DNA of 64,000 bases from assembly GCF_008933165.1 (NCBI RefSeq), contig NZ_WBVQ01000001.1, positions 496,001-560,000 on the forward strand, written 5' to 3'. This document shows positions 14,833 to 23,775 of the stretch, piece after piece. The DNA is from Phaeocystidibacter marisrubri. GTDB lineage: Bacteria > Bacteroidota > Bacteroidia > Flavobacteriales > Schleiferiaceae. The notes under the pieces were generated by a model. That model made no database searches. It was not told where the DNA came from and saw nothing but the letters and a program-made list of their open reading frames with translations. Both the position numbers and the translations under genes were made by a program. Within the stretch, counting starts at the first letter, position 1. Every line of letters begins with the position of its first letter.

Positions 14833-17639
14833 TCTATTTTCTCTCGAATCGCTTCTCCGGTGGCGTTTCCTTTCAGTTCTAAAATACCCTCGGGCGTGCC
14901 TTGATAAAGAAGCTCACCGCCTTTTTCGCCACCTTCCGGTCCTAGGTCAATGAGCCAGTCGGCACACTTGATTACATCCGGGTTGTGCTCGATAACTACG
15001 ATGCTGTGTCCCTTCTCGATCAAGGCATTAAAGGACTGAAGTAGTTTGTGGATGTCTTCAAAGTGAAGACCCGTCGTTGGCTCGTCAAAGATGAAGAGTT
15101 TCTTTCCTTCAGATTGCCCCATGATGAGGAAGCTGGCGAGCTTTACGCGCTGCGCTTCGCCACCTGAAAGTGTAGAAGATGATTGTCCGAGGTGTACATA
15201 ACCCAAGCCTACTTCCCTAAGCGGGTTAAGGCGAGTAACAATTTTAGGTTGCTCGTGTTCCTTAAAGAAATCAATGGCATCATCCACTGTCATTTCTAGT
15301 ACATCGTAGATGTTTTTCCCTTTGAACTGTACAGCCAGCACTTCGTCTTTGAATCGCTTGCCATCGCATTGTTCACACTTGAGGTGAACATCCGCCATAA
15401 ACTGCATTTCGATCGTAACCGAACCCTCACCCTTGCAAACGTCACATCTACCGCCATCGGTGTTGAACGAGAAGTGCTTGGGTTTTAGGTTATTCATCTC
15501 TGAAAGCTTCTGCGAAGCAAAGAGGGCGCGAATTTCGTCGTAGGCTTTGAGATAAGTTACAGGGTTGCTCCGGCTTGATTTACCAATTGGATTTTGATCC
15601 ACGAATTCCACTCCTGAGATGCGGTGGATGTCGCCTTCAACCGATTTGTGCTTTCCCGCTTTTTCGCCATAGCCTCCCAGTGCTTTCTGAAGCATAGGGT
15701 AGAGGATTCTGCGAACGAGTGTGGATTTACCTGAGCCGCTTACTCCTGTAACTACCGTGAACATGTGGAGAGGAAAGCTCACATCGATGTTCTTCAAGTT
15801 GTTTTCACGAGCTCCAGCTACTTCAATGGTGTACTTGAGTTCACGACGTTCTTTCGGGGTGGCAATTTCCTTGGTTCCGTTCAGGTATTGAGCGGTGAGG
15901 GTGTCTTTTTTCAGAAGGTTTTCAAGCGTTCCATCAAACAGAACTTCACCTCCATTAGAGCCCGCCCCCGGACCAATATCCACAATAAAATCTGCCGCCT
16001 TCATAAAGGCCTCGTCGTGTTCTACTACGATAACGGTGTTCCCAATGTCTCGAAGGTCTTGAACCACTTTCACTAAGCGGTCGGTGTCGCGCGGATGCAA
16101 GCCTATGCTAGGTTCGTCTAAGATATACATAGAACCAACAAGGCTAGAGCCCATGCTTGTAGCGAGGTTGATTCGTTGAGATTCTCCACCTGAAAGTGTA
16201 GCTGAAAGGCGATTTAGTGTTAGATATCCTAAACCCACCTCTCGGAGGTAATGCAAGCGATTGGTGATTTCGATGAGTAGACGTTTGGCTACTTTGTGAT
16301 CGAACTCAGACAATGAAAGATCGGCGAACCATTGGTGGAGCTTGTCCATGCTGAGATCCACCAACTCCATGATGTTCTTGTCGCCCACTTTTACATACGA
16401 TGCATCAATGCGCAGACGTCTTCCTTTACAATCTGGACATTTGGTCTTGCCGCGGTAACGCGAAAGCATAACGCGGTATTGAATCTTGTACGACTTTGAC
16501 TCAAGATGCTTGAAGAAGGCATTGATACCTCTGAAGTACTTGTTGCCTGTCCACAGCAGCTCTTGCTGTTCGGTCGACAAATCACCATAAGCGCGATGGA
16601 TGGGAAAATCGAATTTATCTGCATTTCGCACCAACTCATTTTTCCATTCTTGCATGGTATCTCCCTTCCAAGCCGCCACACAATCTTCATATACACTGAG
16701 AGCGCTATTCGGAATCACCAAATCTTCATCAATACCCATCACATTGCCAAAACCCTCGCATTTCGGACAAGCGCCGTAAGGGTTGTTAAAGCTGAAAAGG
16801 TGAAGTGAGGGTTCTTCAAATGTGATCCCGTCTGCCTCAAATTTGTTGCTGAACGTGACAATCTCATCTTGCTGAACCCAATGAATTCTACATTCTCCGT
16901 GTCCTTCAAAGAACGCCGTTTGAATCGAATCGGCGAGTCGGCTGTCGTTATCTTCATCGTCTTTCTTCGCCACCGCGCGATCAATGATCAATTCGGCATC
17001 TTGTGGCCAATCTTTTGGCTTTTGTTCGATGAGGTCATTGATATCTTCGGCTGTTCCATTCCACCAGATACGAGAAAAACCCTGTTGATGAAAGACGTTC
17101 AAGGCCTCTACTGTGGTTCTACCGTTGGGTTTAACAGGAGCAGTAACCATGAGGCGAGCACCTTCTTCTACGCTGTGAATGTGCTCCAGTACGTCGGATA
17201 CGGAATGACGCATGACTTGCTTTCCAGAAGTAGGAGAGTAGGTCTTTCCGATACGCGCAAATAGAACCTTGAGATAATCGTAAATCTCGGTTGTAGTACC
17301 GACCGTAGATCTAGGATTTCTTGAAATCACCTTTTGTTCGATGGCAATGGCAGGCGCCAACCCTTTTATGTCATCGACTTCCGGCTTGTTCAATCTGCCC
17401 AAAAACTGCCGAGCATAAGACGAAAGGCTTTCCACATATCTACGCTGACCCTCAGCATACAATGTGTCGAAGGCCAAAGAAGATTTACCACTTCCTGAAA
17501 CTCCCGTAATCACAACGAGTTTGTTTCTGGGAATGGTTAAATCAATGTTCTTCAAGTTGTGCACACGCGCACCAGAAATAACGATAGACTCGTCCATTTC
17601 AGCGGGTGTGGAAGTGATGTGTGGCGCCGTTTTTTCCAT
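14829..17639 (-). CDS. uvrA: Excinuclease ABC subunit UvrA
   Basis: DNA-damage recognition ATPase of nucleotide excision repair; dimerises and loads UvrB. 936 residues from the ATG at 17639, which lies 6 bases after a TACCTTTG box; an in-frame start 9 bases upstream would overlap that box. Two ABC modules are seen: Walker A GVSGSGKSSLAFDT near residue 45 and GVSGSGKSTLVRRI near residue 640, signatures LSGGESQRINLA and LSGGEAQRVKLA, and both zinc sites (CPKCEGFG with its pair, and CDVCKGEG...CEQCDG). Converges on the haem-binding gene with a four-base stop overlap. Confidence 0.97.
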   Translation of the reverse strand: MEKTAPHITSTPAEMDESIVISGARVHNLKNIDLTIPRNKLVVITGVSGSGKSSLAFDTLYAEGQRRYVESLSSYARQFLGRLNKPEVDDIKGLAPAIAIEQKVISRNPRSTVGTTTEIYDYLKVLFARIGKTYSPTSGKQVMRHSVSDVLEHIHSVEEGARLMVTAPVKPNGRTTVEALNVFHQQGFSRIWWNGTAEDINDLIEQKPKDWPQDAELIIDRAVAKKDDEDNDSRLADSIQTAFFEGHGECRIHWVQQDEIVTFSNKFEADGITFEEPSLHLFSFNNPYGACPKCEGFGNVMGIDEDLVIPNSALSVYEDCVAAWKGDTMQEWKNELVRNADKFDFPIHRAYGDLSTEQQELLWTGNKYFRGINAFFKHLESKSYKIQYRVMLSRYRGKTKCPDCKGRRLRIDASYVKVGDKNIMELVDLSMDKLHQWFADLSLSEFDHKVAKRLLIEITNRLHYLREVGLGYLTLNRLSATLSGGESQRINLATSMGSSLVGSMYILDEPSIGLHPRDTDRLVKVVQDLRDIGNTVIVVEHDEAFMKAADFIVDIGPGAGSNGGEVLFDGTLENLLKKDTLTAQYLNGTKEIATPKERRELKYTIEVAGARENNLKNIDVSFPLHMFTVVTGVSGSGKSTLVRRILYPMLQKALGGYGEKAGKHKSVEGDIHRISGVEFVDQNPIGKSSRSNPVTYLKAYDEIRALFASQKLSEMNNLKPKHFSFNTDGGRCDVCKGEGSVTIEMQFMADVHLKCEQCDGKRFKDEVLAVQFKGKNIYDVLEMTVDDAIDFFKEHEQPKIVTRLNPLREVGLGYVHLGQSSSTLSGGEAQRVKLASFLIMGQSEGKKLFIFDEPTTGLHFEDIHKLLQSFNALIEKGHSIVVIEHNPDVIKCADWLIDLGPEGGEKGGELLYQGTPEGILELKGNATGEAIREKID

Positions 17640-17645
17640 GGTTTG

Positions 17646-17653
17646 CAAAGGTA
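17646..17653 (-). promoter_or_regulatory. -7 box TACCTTTG of uvrA
   Basis: Perfect TAnnTTTG on the minus strand, ending 6 bases from the uvrA ATG. No clear TTTG is seen upstream at the expected distance. No SOS-type operator is recognised here. Confidence 0.45.
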
Positions 17654-17695
17654 ATCAATAGTGGCTAGCTATGAGCTATTGACCTCTGGCTATTA

Positions 17696-17724
17696 GGGGG
17701 AAGGTTGGGGGATAGGTGGGGAGG
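17696..17724 (+). repeat. G-rich tract in the uvrA/sigma factor intergenic region
   Basis: Six runs of two or more G in 29 bases, three of them at least four long (17696-17700, 17707-17711, 17718-17721). Could form a G-quadruplex or be decayed repeat sequence; no protein site is recognised. Confidence 0.4.
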
Positions 17725-17817
17725 CTCACAATGTGGAATGATACGGGAGATTAGTGCTTTACAGGCTAGAGTTCAGGAGTCACGTGCCAGACACTAGGAA
17801 CCAATTTCTACCTCCGA

Positions 17818-17850
17818 TTTGCATGTTTCATTTGAAATCGTTTATATTTG
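17818..17850 (+). promoter_or_regulatory. Promoter of the RpoE-like sigma factor gene
   Basis: TTTG (17818-17821), a 21-base spacer and TATATTTG (17843-17850) match the Bacteroidota consensus. It leaves a leader of about 100 bases before the ATG, unlike the short leaders of several neighbours. Confidence 0.6.
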
Positions 17851-17955
17851 GAGTTCAAGGCTCTCTCAAAAGCGCCCCATTTAACCTTATAAAGACGACT
17901 CTATAGCAACATTTCTACCCGTTTAATCAGGAATTAGGAACCAAATCGAACGGTT

Positions 17956-18543
17956 ATGGATATGTTGCAATTGGATGACTCCGTCCTAGTGAAGGAGTAC
18001 ATGAATGGTCGTGAGGCGTGTTTAGAAGTTCTCATCAACCGCCACCAGTCAAGAGTTTACTCATACATCATTAGCAAGCTTCGCGATGAAGACTTGGCAA
18101 ACGATGTGTTTCAAGACACTTTCGTCAAAGTGATTAATACACTTCGCGCTGGACGTTACAATGAAGAAGGAAAGTTTTTACCATGGGTGATGCGTATCGC
18201 ACACAACTTGGTTATTGATCATTTCCGTAGAGCGAAGAGAATACCAACAGTATCTCCTTCAGATGACTTCGACATCTTTGATATCATTAAAGATGGAACT
18301 CCTACGATAGAGAATGTGATGATTCGCGAGCAGATTGAAAGTGATTTGACTCGTTTGGTTGAACAATTACCAGACGAACAGAAGGAGGTCTTGAAGTTGA
18401 GAATTTACTCTCGATTGAGCTTCAAAGAAATTGCCGAGCAAACGGATGTAAGCATAAATACTGCGTTAGGGCGTATGCGCTACGCTTTGATGAACTTGAG
18501 AAAGATCATCGAACAAAATGGAGTGAGTCTTACCGTTGACTAA
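17956..18543 (+). CDS. RpoE-like sigma-70 family RNA polymerase sigma factor
   Basis: 195-residue ECF-type sigma factor. Region 2: INRHQSRVYSYIISKL, DLANDVFQDTFVKVINTL, FLPWVMRIAHNLVIDHFRRAKR. Region 4: VEQLPDEQKEVLKLRIYSRLSFKEIAEQTDVSINTALGRMRYALMNLRKII. This type, without a linked anti-sigma gene, is widespread in Bacteroidota and seems to act more generally than pathway-specific ECF factors; its regulon cannot be read here. The start is ATG at 17956, with an alternative in-frame ATG at 17962. It is followed by a structured intergenic element and a 48-residue gene, ending at a strong terminator, which suggests one transcript. Confidence 0.9.
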   Translation: MDMLQLDDSVLVKEYMNGREACLEVLINRHQSRVYSYIISKLRDEDLANDVFQDTFVKVINTLRAGRYNEEGKFLPWVMRIAHNLVIDHFRRAKRIPTVSPSDDFDIFDIIKDGTPTIENVMIREQIESDLTRLVEQLPDEQKEVLKLRIYSRLSFKEIAEQTDVSINTALGRMRYALMNLRKIIEQNGVSLTVD

Positions 18544-18561
18544 AATTTTTCGGCGTATGCA

Positions 18562-18615
18562 ATAGGCAGAATATTCCGGCGTTCTTGGAATATTAAACGA
18601 TGACAAATTGCCTAT
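18562..18615 (+). promoter_or_regulatory. Nested inverted repeat over the start of the 48-residue gene
   Basis: Inner stem AATATTCC (18570-18577) with GGAATATT (18587-18594), loop GGCGTTCTT. Outer stem ATAGGCA (18562-18568) with TGCCTAT (18609-18615), which takes in the first two bases of the ATG at 18614. There is no U tract, so it is not a terminator. It could control translation of the small gene or mark RNA processing. Confidence 0.5.
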
Positions 18616-18760
18616 GTATAACATTACTCCTAGCGAACGTAAAGCGAATGAACAGAAGAGAAACGCCCCTAAAAAGTGCATCGACTTCGTTCTTCAGTAC
18701 AGCAAGAGTTTGCACGCCGACAAATTAGATGAGCGAGACGTGTTCATCCATTTGAATTAA
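18614..18760 (+). CDS. 48-residue protein downstream of a sigma factor
   Basis: Short frame from ATG to TAA. The product opens MYNITPSERKANEQKR, then has a helical stretch PKKCIDFVLQYSKSLHADK and ends DERDVFIHLN. It is charged, soluble, has one Cys, and no signal or membrane segment. Support for being real: it sits between the sigma gene and a strong terminator, with 14 bases from stop to the start of the A-tract that precedes the hairpin, and similarly short proteins with a (F/L)xLxYSK(S/A)L pattern are common near sigma genes in Bacteroidota (my recollection). Function unknown. Confidence 0.65.
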   Translation: MYNITPSERKANEQKRNAPKKCIDFVLQYSKSLHADKLDERDVFIHLN

Positions 18761-18774
18761 TTGGTTTCAAAACG

Positions 18775-18814
18775 AAAAAAGCCCCCGACATCTCTGTTGG
18801 GGGCTTTTTGTTTT
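18775..18814 (+). terminator. Intrinsic terminator after the sigma factor/48-residue gene
   Basis: A 10-bp stem, GCCCCCGACA (18781-18790) with TGTTGGGGGC (18795-18804), TCTC loop, preceded by six A and followed by TTTTTGTTTT. The one wobble pair is G-U on the plus strand and C-A on the minus, so it favours plus-strand transcripts; it may also stop read-through from recQ. Confidence 0.9.
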
Positions 18815-18841
18815 AGATAGCGGGTGGTTGCTTTCAGGTTC

Positions 18842-18863
18842 GAGACTGGAGTCTGAAGTCTAA
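18842..18863. repeat. Decayed short-word patch at the recQ 3' end
   Basis: Alternating GAGACTGGAGTCTGAAGTCT: overlapping near-copies of a GAGTCT/GAAGTC word, running into the recQ stop codon. Similar in style to the patch at 39756-39808. Confidence 0.4.
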
Positions 18864-21034
18864 TTAGCCACCTCACTTAAAAACTTCAAGCGAATCAATC
18901 TCAATTCTTCTTCGCTGTAGTCTCCATCAAATTCTTCGTAAGCCTCGGTGATTTTTCCATCATCTGACTCATCCATGAAGTATTCGTAGATTTCTTCAAT
19001 GGAGTCCTCGTCAAGAATATCTTCCAAATAGTAGTCGATGTTCAACTTGGTTCCAGAGAACACAATCATCTCCATTTCCTTCAAGAGCTCGTCCATGGTT
19101 AGACCTTTTGCACTGGCGATGTCGTCTAATGGAAGCTTGCGGTCGGTACTTTGGATGAGGTAGACCTTCAACTGACTCTTGTTGGCAATGGACTTGACCA
19201 CTAAATCCATCGGTCGGTTGATGTCATTTTCTTCAACATACTTCTTGATGGTATCCACGAAAGGCTGGCCAAACTTCATGGCTTTACCCTCACCGACTCC
19301 ACTCATGTTTTTGAGTTCATCAATGGAGGTAGGGTAGTGCGTAGCCATTTCGTTGAGGGATGGTTCCATGAACACGGCATAAGGAGGAACGCCTTTTTCT
19401 TTGGCTACTTTTCGCGTCAGGTCTTTCAACATTTTGAAGAGTTGGTCATCTAACGCGATAACCTGACCACTATTTGGACTCGATTTGTCGACGTACTCTC
19501 GCTCTTCAGGGAGCATGAATGCCACAGGTTCTTCAATGAACTTCAATCCAGATTCACTCAGACGAAGAACGCCGTAGAGTTCAATTTCTCGATCGATATA
19601 TCCCTGAACAACAGCCTGGCGAATCAAGTTGTGCCAGAATCGGTCTGGATGGTCGGTTCCCTTGCCCCATTGAGGTAAGGTATCGGAATTGTGATTCTTG
19701 AGAAGAGCCGTTAGGTTTCCAATCAAGATGTTGACAATCTGTTGAGCTTTGAATTTTTGATTGGCGGCCTTCACGGTTTGAAGGGCTAAAAGGAGCTGAT
19801 CTTTTGCATCGTGCAACTTCTGTGGATTGTTACAGTTGTCGCAATTTCCACAATTCTCTTGCTCGTACACTTCGCCAAAGTAGTACAGGAGATAGCGACG
19901 TCGACACATGCTGGTTTCTGCATAGCTCATCGCCTCTTGCAAAAGTTGCTTTCCAATTTCTTGTTCAGCAACGGGCTTCTTCGCCAAGAATTTCTCCAGC
20001 TTTTCGATGTCTTTGTAGGAATAGAAGGTGATGAGATTACCTTCGCCACCGTCTCTTCCAGCACGTCCTGTTTCTTGGTAGTACGATTCCAGACTCTTGG
20101 GCATGTCGTGGTGAATCACATAGCGTACATCTGGCTTGTCGATTCCCATTCCAAAAGCGATCGTAGCGACAATCACATCGGTGTCTTCCGATAAGAATGC
20201 GTCTTGGTGACGAACTCTTGTTGAAGCGTCTAAACCAGCGTGATACGGCAAGGCCTTGATTCCGTTGACTTGGAGCTGTTGGGCTAAATCTTCAACCTTT
20301 TGACGTGACAGGCAGTAAACGATAGCGCTCTTGCCTGCGTTCTCGCGGAGAAGTCGAATTATTTGGCGTTCAATATCCTCTTTAGGACGCACCTCGTAGT
20401 AGAGATTGTCACGGTTAAAGGACGACTTGAAAACTCGGGCGTGTTCTACGCCGAGCGTCTTCATGATATCACTCTGAACCTTTGGGGTGGCTGTTGCGGT
20501 GAGCGCAATAATCGGCTTTCTTCCAATGGTTTCAATGGCGTGTTTCAGGTTTCGGTATTCAGGTCTGAAGTCGTGACCCCATTCCGAGATACAGTGAGCC
20601 TCATCAATGGCAAAGAATGAAATCTTCAATTCGCGAAGCATTTCAATATTCTCTTCCTTGTTTAAGGATTCTGGCGCTACATAGAGAAGTCGGGTCACTC
20701 CGTTGTACAAATCCTCCTTGACTTGCGTAATTTCCTTCTTGGTAAGTGAGGAGTTCAAGACGTGTGCAACGCCATCGTGCTGTGAGAAGCCACGCATGGC
20801 ATCTACCTGGTTCTTCATAAGCGCGATGAGCGGGGAAACAACAATCGCTGTTCCTTCGGTCATCATAGCCGGAAGTTGATAGCACAGCGACTTACCGCCG
20901 CCGGTTGGCATAATTACAAAGGTATCTTGACCGTTCAGAACATTCTTTACAATGTCTTCTTGTTCTCCCTTGAACTTGCTGAAACCAAAGTACTTTTTGA
21001 GTTCAGATGTAGGATTCAAATGGGCTTCTGCCAT
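18860..21034 (-). CDS. recQ: ATP-dependent DNA helicase RecQ
   Basis: 724-residue 3'-5' superfamily 2 helicase for recombination and fork repair. Seen: the Q-motif region YFGFSKFKGEQEDIV, Walker A MPTGGGKSLCYQLP, DEAH as AIDEAHCISEWGHDF, TATATPKV (motif III), ATIAFGMGIDKPDVRYVIH and QETGRAGRDG (motifs V, VI), the zinc site CRRRYLLYYFGE...CGNCDNC, the winged-helix RQC domain, and an HRDC domain around residues 520-600 (GVPPYAVFMEPSLNEMA). The acidic C-terminal ~100 residues (LDEDSIEEIYEYFMDESDD) are an additional tail. Convergent with the sigma unit, whose terminator lies between. Confidence 0.96.
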   Translation of the reverse strand: MAEAHLNPTSELKKYFGFSKFKGEQEDIVKNVLNGQDTFVIMPTGGGKSLCYQLPAMMTEGTAIVVSPLIALMKNQVDAMRGFSQHDGVAHVLNSSLTKKEITQVKEDLYNGVTRLLYVAPESLNKEENIEMLRELKISFFAIDEAHCISEWGHDFRPEYRNLKHAIETIGRKPIIALTATATPKVQSDIMKTLGVEHARVFKSSFNRDNLYYEVRPKEDIERQIIRLLRENAGKSAIVYCLSRQKVEDLAQQLQVNGIKALPYHAGLDASTRVRHQDAFLSEDTDVIVATIAFGMGIDKPDVRYVIHHDMPKSLESYYQETGRAGRDGGEGNLITFYSYKDIEKLEKFLAKKPVAEQEIGKQLLQEAMSYAETSMCRRRYLLYYFGEVYEQENCGNCDNCNNPQKLHDAKDQLLLALQTVKAANQKFKAQQIVNILIGNLTALLKNHNSDTLPQWGKGTDHPDRFWHNLIRQAVVQGYIDREIELYGVLRLSESGLKFIEEPVAFMLPEEREYVDKSSPNSGQVIALDDQLFKMLKDLTRKVAKEKGVPPYAVFMEPSLNEMATHYPTSIDELKNMSGVGEGKAMKFGQPFVDTIKKYVEENDINRPMDLVVKSIANKSQLKVYLIQSTDRKLPLDDIASAKGLTMDELLKEMEMIVFSGTKLNIDYYLEDILDEDSIEEIYEYFMDESDDGKITEAYEEFDGDYSEEELRLIRLKFLSEVAN

Positions 21035-21177
21035 GGCTAGTTGTTAGCAATCGTGCTGATTCATACTGCATTCAAAATGTACGAAAATTCTGCGGAGAAT
21101 ATCGTACATCCATTCACATTCCAAAAAAGTTGTTCAGGTAGGTGTCTCTCACTTGCAAATTTAATCAGCTTCAACGT

Positions 21178-21208
21178 TTTGAGGAAATGATTTGTGCAGG
21201 TAGCTTTG
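21178..21208 (+). promoter_or_regulatory. Promoter of tatC
   Basis: TTTG (21178-21181), a 19-base spacer and TAGCTTTG (21201-21208) match the consensus exactly. The ATG at 21217 is 8 bases beyond the -7 box, so the leader is nearly absent; this fixes the tatC start and excludes the longer frame upstream. Confidence 0.65.
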
Positions 21209-21216
21209 CAAATCTT

Positions 21217-22035
21217 ATGGCAAGTACTTCAAATCAGGATAAAAACGAGATGAGTTTCCTCGATCACCTCGAGGAATTGCGCTGGCACTTAGTCCGCGCA
21301 GCCATCGCAATATTGGTGTTTGCTATTGCGGCATTCGCTTTTAAGAGCTTCATCTTCAACGAAGTAATCTTCGGTCCGAAAACTCCGGGATTCTGGACTT
21401 ATGAGCAGATTTGCAACCTCTCCTCTATGATGGGCGGCGATACATTTTGCTTTGATGAAATGCCTTTTATCCTGATTAATACCGAGATGTCTGGGCAGTT
21501 TTCTACCCATATGTGGGTGAGTATTGTGGCCGGAATCATAGTTGCTTTCCCATATGTGGTCTTTGAAATGTGGCGTTTCGTCAAACCTGGGCTGCATGAA
21601 AACGAGCGAAAGAATGGAAGTAAGGTGATCTTTTTTACTGCGCTTCTCTTTATTATGGGCGTGCTTTTTGGCTATTATTTGATTGCTCCACTAAGCGTTC
21701 AATTCTTCGGAACGTATACGGTAGATCCATCGGTAGCCAATCAAATCCGACTCAGCTCGTATATCTCTATGGTAACAAGTACAACGCTTGCTTCTGGACT
21801 ACTCTTTGAACTTCCCGTATTGGCTTATTTTTTCAGTGTAATAGGATTGCTCACGCCAGAATGGATGAGAAAGTACCGCAGGCACGCTGTTATTGTGGTC
21901 TTGGTTTTGTCTGCGATTATCACCCCACCTGATATTCTGAGCCAAATTTTAGTTACAGTTCCGATTATGATTCTCTATGAGGTATCAATATCACTATCTT
22001 CACGCGTTAACAAGCGTAAGAAAGCAAGCGCATGA
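21217..22035 (+). CDS. tatC: Twin-arginine translocase subunit TatC
   Basis: Inner-membrane receptor that binds twin-arginine signal peptides and exports folded proteins with TatA. 272 residues from ATG 21217, in the family range. Seen: [19 protein letters not shown] (the conserved N-terminal LEELR), [45 protein letters not shown] and [28 protein letters not shown], with six membrane segments. A ~50-residue hydrophilic insert with two cysteines between TM1 and TM2 is typical of Bacteroidota TatC. No tatA gene is next to it. Overlaps lptB by four bases. Confidence 0.95.
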   Translation: MASTSNQDKNEMSFLDHLEELRWHLVRAAIAILVFAIAAFAFKSFIFNEVIFGPKTPGFWTYEQICNLSSMMGGDTFCFDEMPFILINTEMSGQFSTHMWVSIVAGIIVAFPYVVFEMWRFVKPGLHENERKNGSKVIFFTALLFIMGVLFGYYLIAPLSVQFFGTYTVDPSVANQIRLSSYISMVTSTTLASGLLFELPVLAYFFSVIGLLTPEWMRKYRRHAVIVVLVLSAIITPPDILSQILVTVPIMILYEVSISLSSRVNKRKKASA

Positions 22036-22793
22036 AGCTCGTAGCAGAAAACATTGTTAAGCGATACCGCTCACGCACCGTTGTTAAGGGTGTTTCTTTT
22101 GAAGTGAATCAAGGGGAGATTGTTGGATTGCTCGGTCCTAACGGGGCGGGTAAAACTACTTCCTTTTACATGGTTGTGGGCTTGGTTAAGCCCGATGAAG
22201 GCCTCGTTAAAATTGATGATGAAATCATCACTCGAGACCCGATGTACCGCCGTGCTCAAAAGGGAATTGGATACTTAGCTCAAGAGGCCTCCGTCTTTCG
22301 CAAGATGAGTGTGGAAGACAACATCATGGCGGTTCTTCAAATGACGAAGTATAAGAAGGCGGAACGATTGGAGCGATTAGAATCCCTTCTCGATGAGTTT
22401 GGATTGCAACACATTCGCAAGAACCGTGGTGATCTTCTATCTGGTGGAGAGCGCCGAAGAACGGAGATTGCTAGAGCATTGGCAACCGATCCGAATTTTA
22501 TCCTCCTGGATGAGCCCTTCGCGGGGGTTGACCCCATTGCGGTGGAAGATATTCAGAGCATTGTTGCTCAGTTGAAGAAGAAGAATATCGGGATTTTGAT
22601 TACCGACCACAACGTACAGGAAACCCTAGCAATCACGGATAGAACGTATTTGATGTTTGAGGGGAAAATTCTGAAATCTGGCTCAGCAGAAGAGTTGGCT
22701 TCAGATGAACAAGTGAGAAGAGTTTACCTCGGACAAAACTTTGAGCTTCGCAAGACACCTCGCGTTGAGAAGGAACGCGAAATGGAGGATTAA
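22032..22793 (+). CDS. lptB: LPS export ABC transporter ATP-binding protein LptB
   Basis: Cytoplasmic ATPase that drives extraction of lipopolysaccharide from the inner membrane with LptF/LptG. 253 residues: Walker [15 protein letters not shown]-loop around [16 protein letters not shown], signature [17 protein letters not shown], Walker [14 protein letters not shown], switch His in [13 protein letters not shown]. The [11 protein letters not shown] segment and R-rich signature are LptB hallmarks. Start overlaps tatC (ATGA); the stop shares four bases (TTAA) with the convergent tsaC. Confidence 0.93.
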   Translation: MKLVAENIVKRYRSRTVVKGVSFEVNQGEIVGLLGPNGAGKTTSFYMVVGLVKPDEGLVKIDDEIITRDPMYRRAQKGIGYLAQEASVFRKMSVEDNIMAVLQMTKYKKAERLERLESLLDEFGLQHIRKNRGDLLSGGERRRTEIARALATDPNFILLDEPFAGVDPIAVEDIQSIVAQLKKKNIGILITDHNVQETLAITDRTYLMFEGKILKSGSAEELASDEQVRRVYLGQNFELRKTPRVEKEREMED

Positions 22794-23755
22794 TTCGATT
22801 TGTAAAGTGCTCGCTTAAGACGGTCGTTGATAGCCTTGCCCAACCCTTCATTAGGAACCATTTCCACTACTGCTGCTTCAATCTCCATGTTGTCTAATGC
22901 GCGCAAATGCCTGAATAAGTTCTTGGCTGCTTCGCGTAAATCTCCCGTTTTACTCAAGATTAATTGTTTCTCAGCAAGAACTCCATGGATGGGGTTCGTG
23001 AAGGAGATGGCTCCTATTTTTTCAATCGAATAGGAGGGGAGTAAGTCGTCAATAGATGAAGTGAAGAGTTTCACCCCTGGTGCATAATGGCTGTGAAGCA
23101 TTCCAGGCGCATGCGGAGCGGAACTCGACAGGCGGATGTCGTTCAACTCCATTCCAATAATGGATTCGAGTTCACTCAATTCATATCCACCCAAACGCAA
23201 TATCACGGGTTTCTCTCCCGAAAGGTCGATGATGGTCGATTCGATTCCCACTTCACAATCGCCTCCATCTAAGATATACGGTATTTTACCTCCCAATTGA
23301 TCGGCTACGTGAGAGGCTTTGGTAGGACTTACATACCCAAACGGATTAGCGCTTGGCGCGGCAAGGGGATAATCAAGTCGACGCAAAAGCTCCAACGTAA
23401 GTGGGTGATTCGGAATGCGAAGTCCAACCGTAGGGTGTCCACTGGTCACCAAATCTGGAATGATGGGCTTTTTACGGAGGATGTAGGTGATGGGACCCGG
23501 GCTCAGCTTTTGGACCCATGGAATTACTTCCGCAGGAACATCTGCATATTTGTGAAACTCATTTACAGAGTGAGTGTGAACAATGAGTGGATCAAATGCC
23601 GGACGGGCTTTCGTTTCAAATATTCGAATGACCGATTCACGTTCTAGGGCATTTCCAGCCAGACCGTAAACGGTTTCTGTAGGAATGGCAACAACCTCAT
23701 TTTTATTGAGGTGATCAATTGCTTCTGATATGGATGTTCCGATGGTAGCCCTCAT
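22790..23755 (-). CDS. tsaC: L-threonylcarbamoyladenylate synthase (Sua5/TsaC family)
   Basis: Makes threonylcarbamoyl-AMP from threonine, bicarbonate and ATP for the universal tRNA t6A37 modification. 321 residues from ATG 23755, chosen over a TTG nine bases upstream that falls inside the -7 box. The YrdC domain holds [51 protein letters not shown] and [16 protein letters not shown]; the C-terminal Sua5 domain follows [20 protein letters not shown]. The length makes it a Sua5-type rather than a short TsaC. Stop overlaps the convergent lptB stop. Confidence 0.93.
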   Translation of the reverse strand: MRATIGTSISEAIDHLNKNEVVAIPTETVYGLAGNALERESVIRIFETKARPAFDPLIVHTHSVNEFHKYADVPAEVIPWVQKLSPGPITYILRKKPIIPDLVTSGHPTVGLRIPNHPLTLELLRRLDYPLAAPSANPFGYVSPTKASHVADQLGGKIPYILDGGDCEVGIESTIIDLSGEKPVILRLGGYELSELESIIGMELNDIRLSSSAPHAPGMLHSHYAPGVKLFTSSIDDLLPSYSIEKIGAISFTNPIHGVLAEKQLILSKTGDLREAAKNLFRHLRALDNMEIEAAVVEMVPNEGLGKAINDRLKRALYKSN

Positions 23756-23761
23756 GGCGGG

Positions 23762-23769
23762 CAAAGGTA
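23762..23769 (-). promoter_or_regulatory. -7 box TACCTTTG of tsaC
   Basis: Perfect TAnnTTTG on the minus strand ending 6 bases before the ATG. The implied mRNA is leaderless or nearly so. No convincing TTTG upstream. Confidence 0.45.
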
Positions 23770-23775
23770 CGAGCC

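Larger units (their letters stand above)
17640..17955. other. Intergenic region between uvrA and a sigma factor gene
   Basis: No gene is visible. From the uvrA side it holds the TACCTTTG box, a patch of decayed short words (variants of GCTAT, 17663-17694), a G-rich stretch with several G runs (17696-17724), an unremarkable AT-richer part, and the promoter of the sigma factor gene. Confidence 0.7.

Noticed and set aside
18836-18852. GGTTCGAGAC resembling a tRNA T-loop
   Set aside because: No acceptor stem, D-arm or anticodon arm can be folded around it; it lies in a decayed repeat patch.
22757-22780. Inverted repeat TCGCGTT/AACGCGA near the lptB end
   Set aside because: No T tract on either strand and it encodes a charged Glu/Arg-rich segment; no evidence that it terminates transcription.
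23756-23764. TTG start of tsaC nine bases upstream
   Set aside because: It falls within the TACCTTTG -7 box, so it would not be transcribed.
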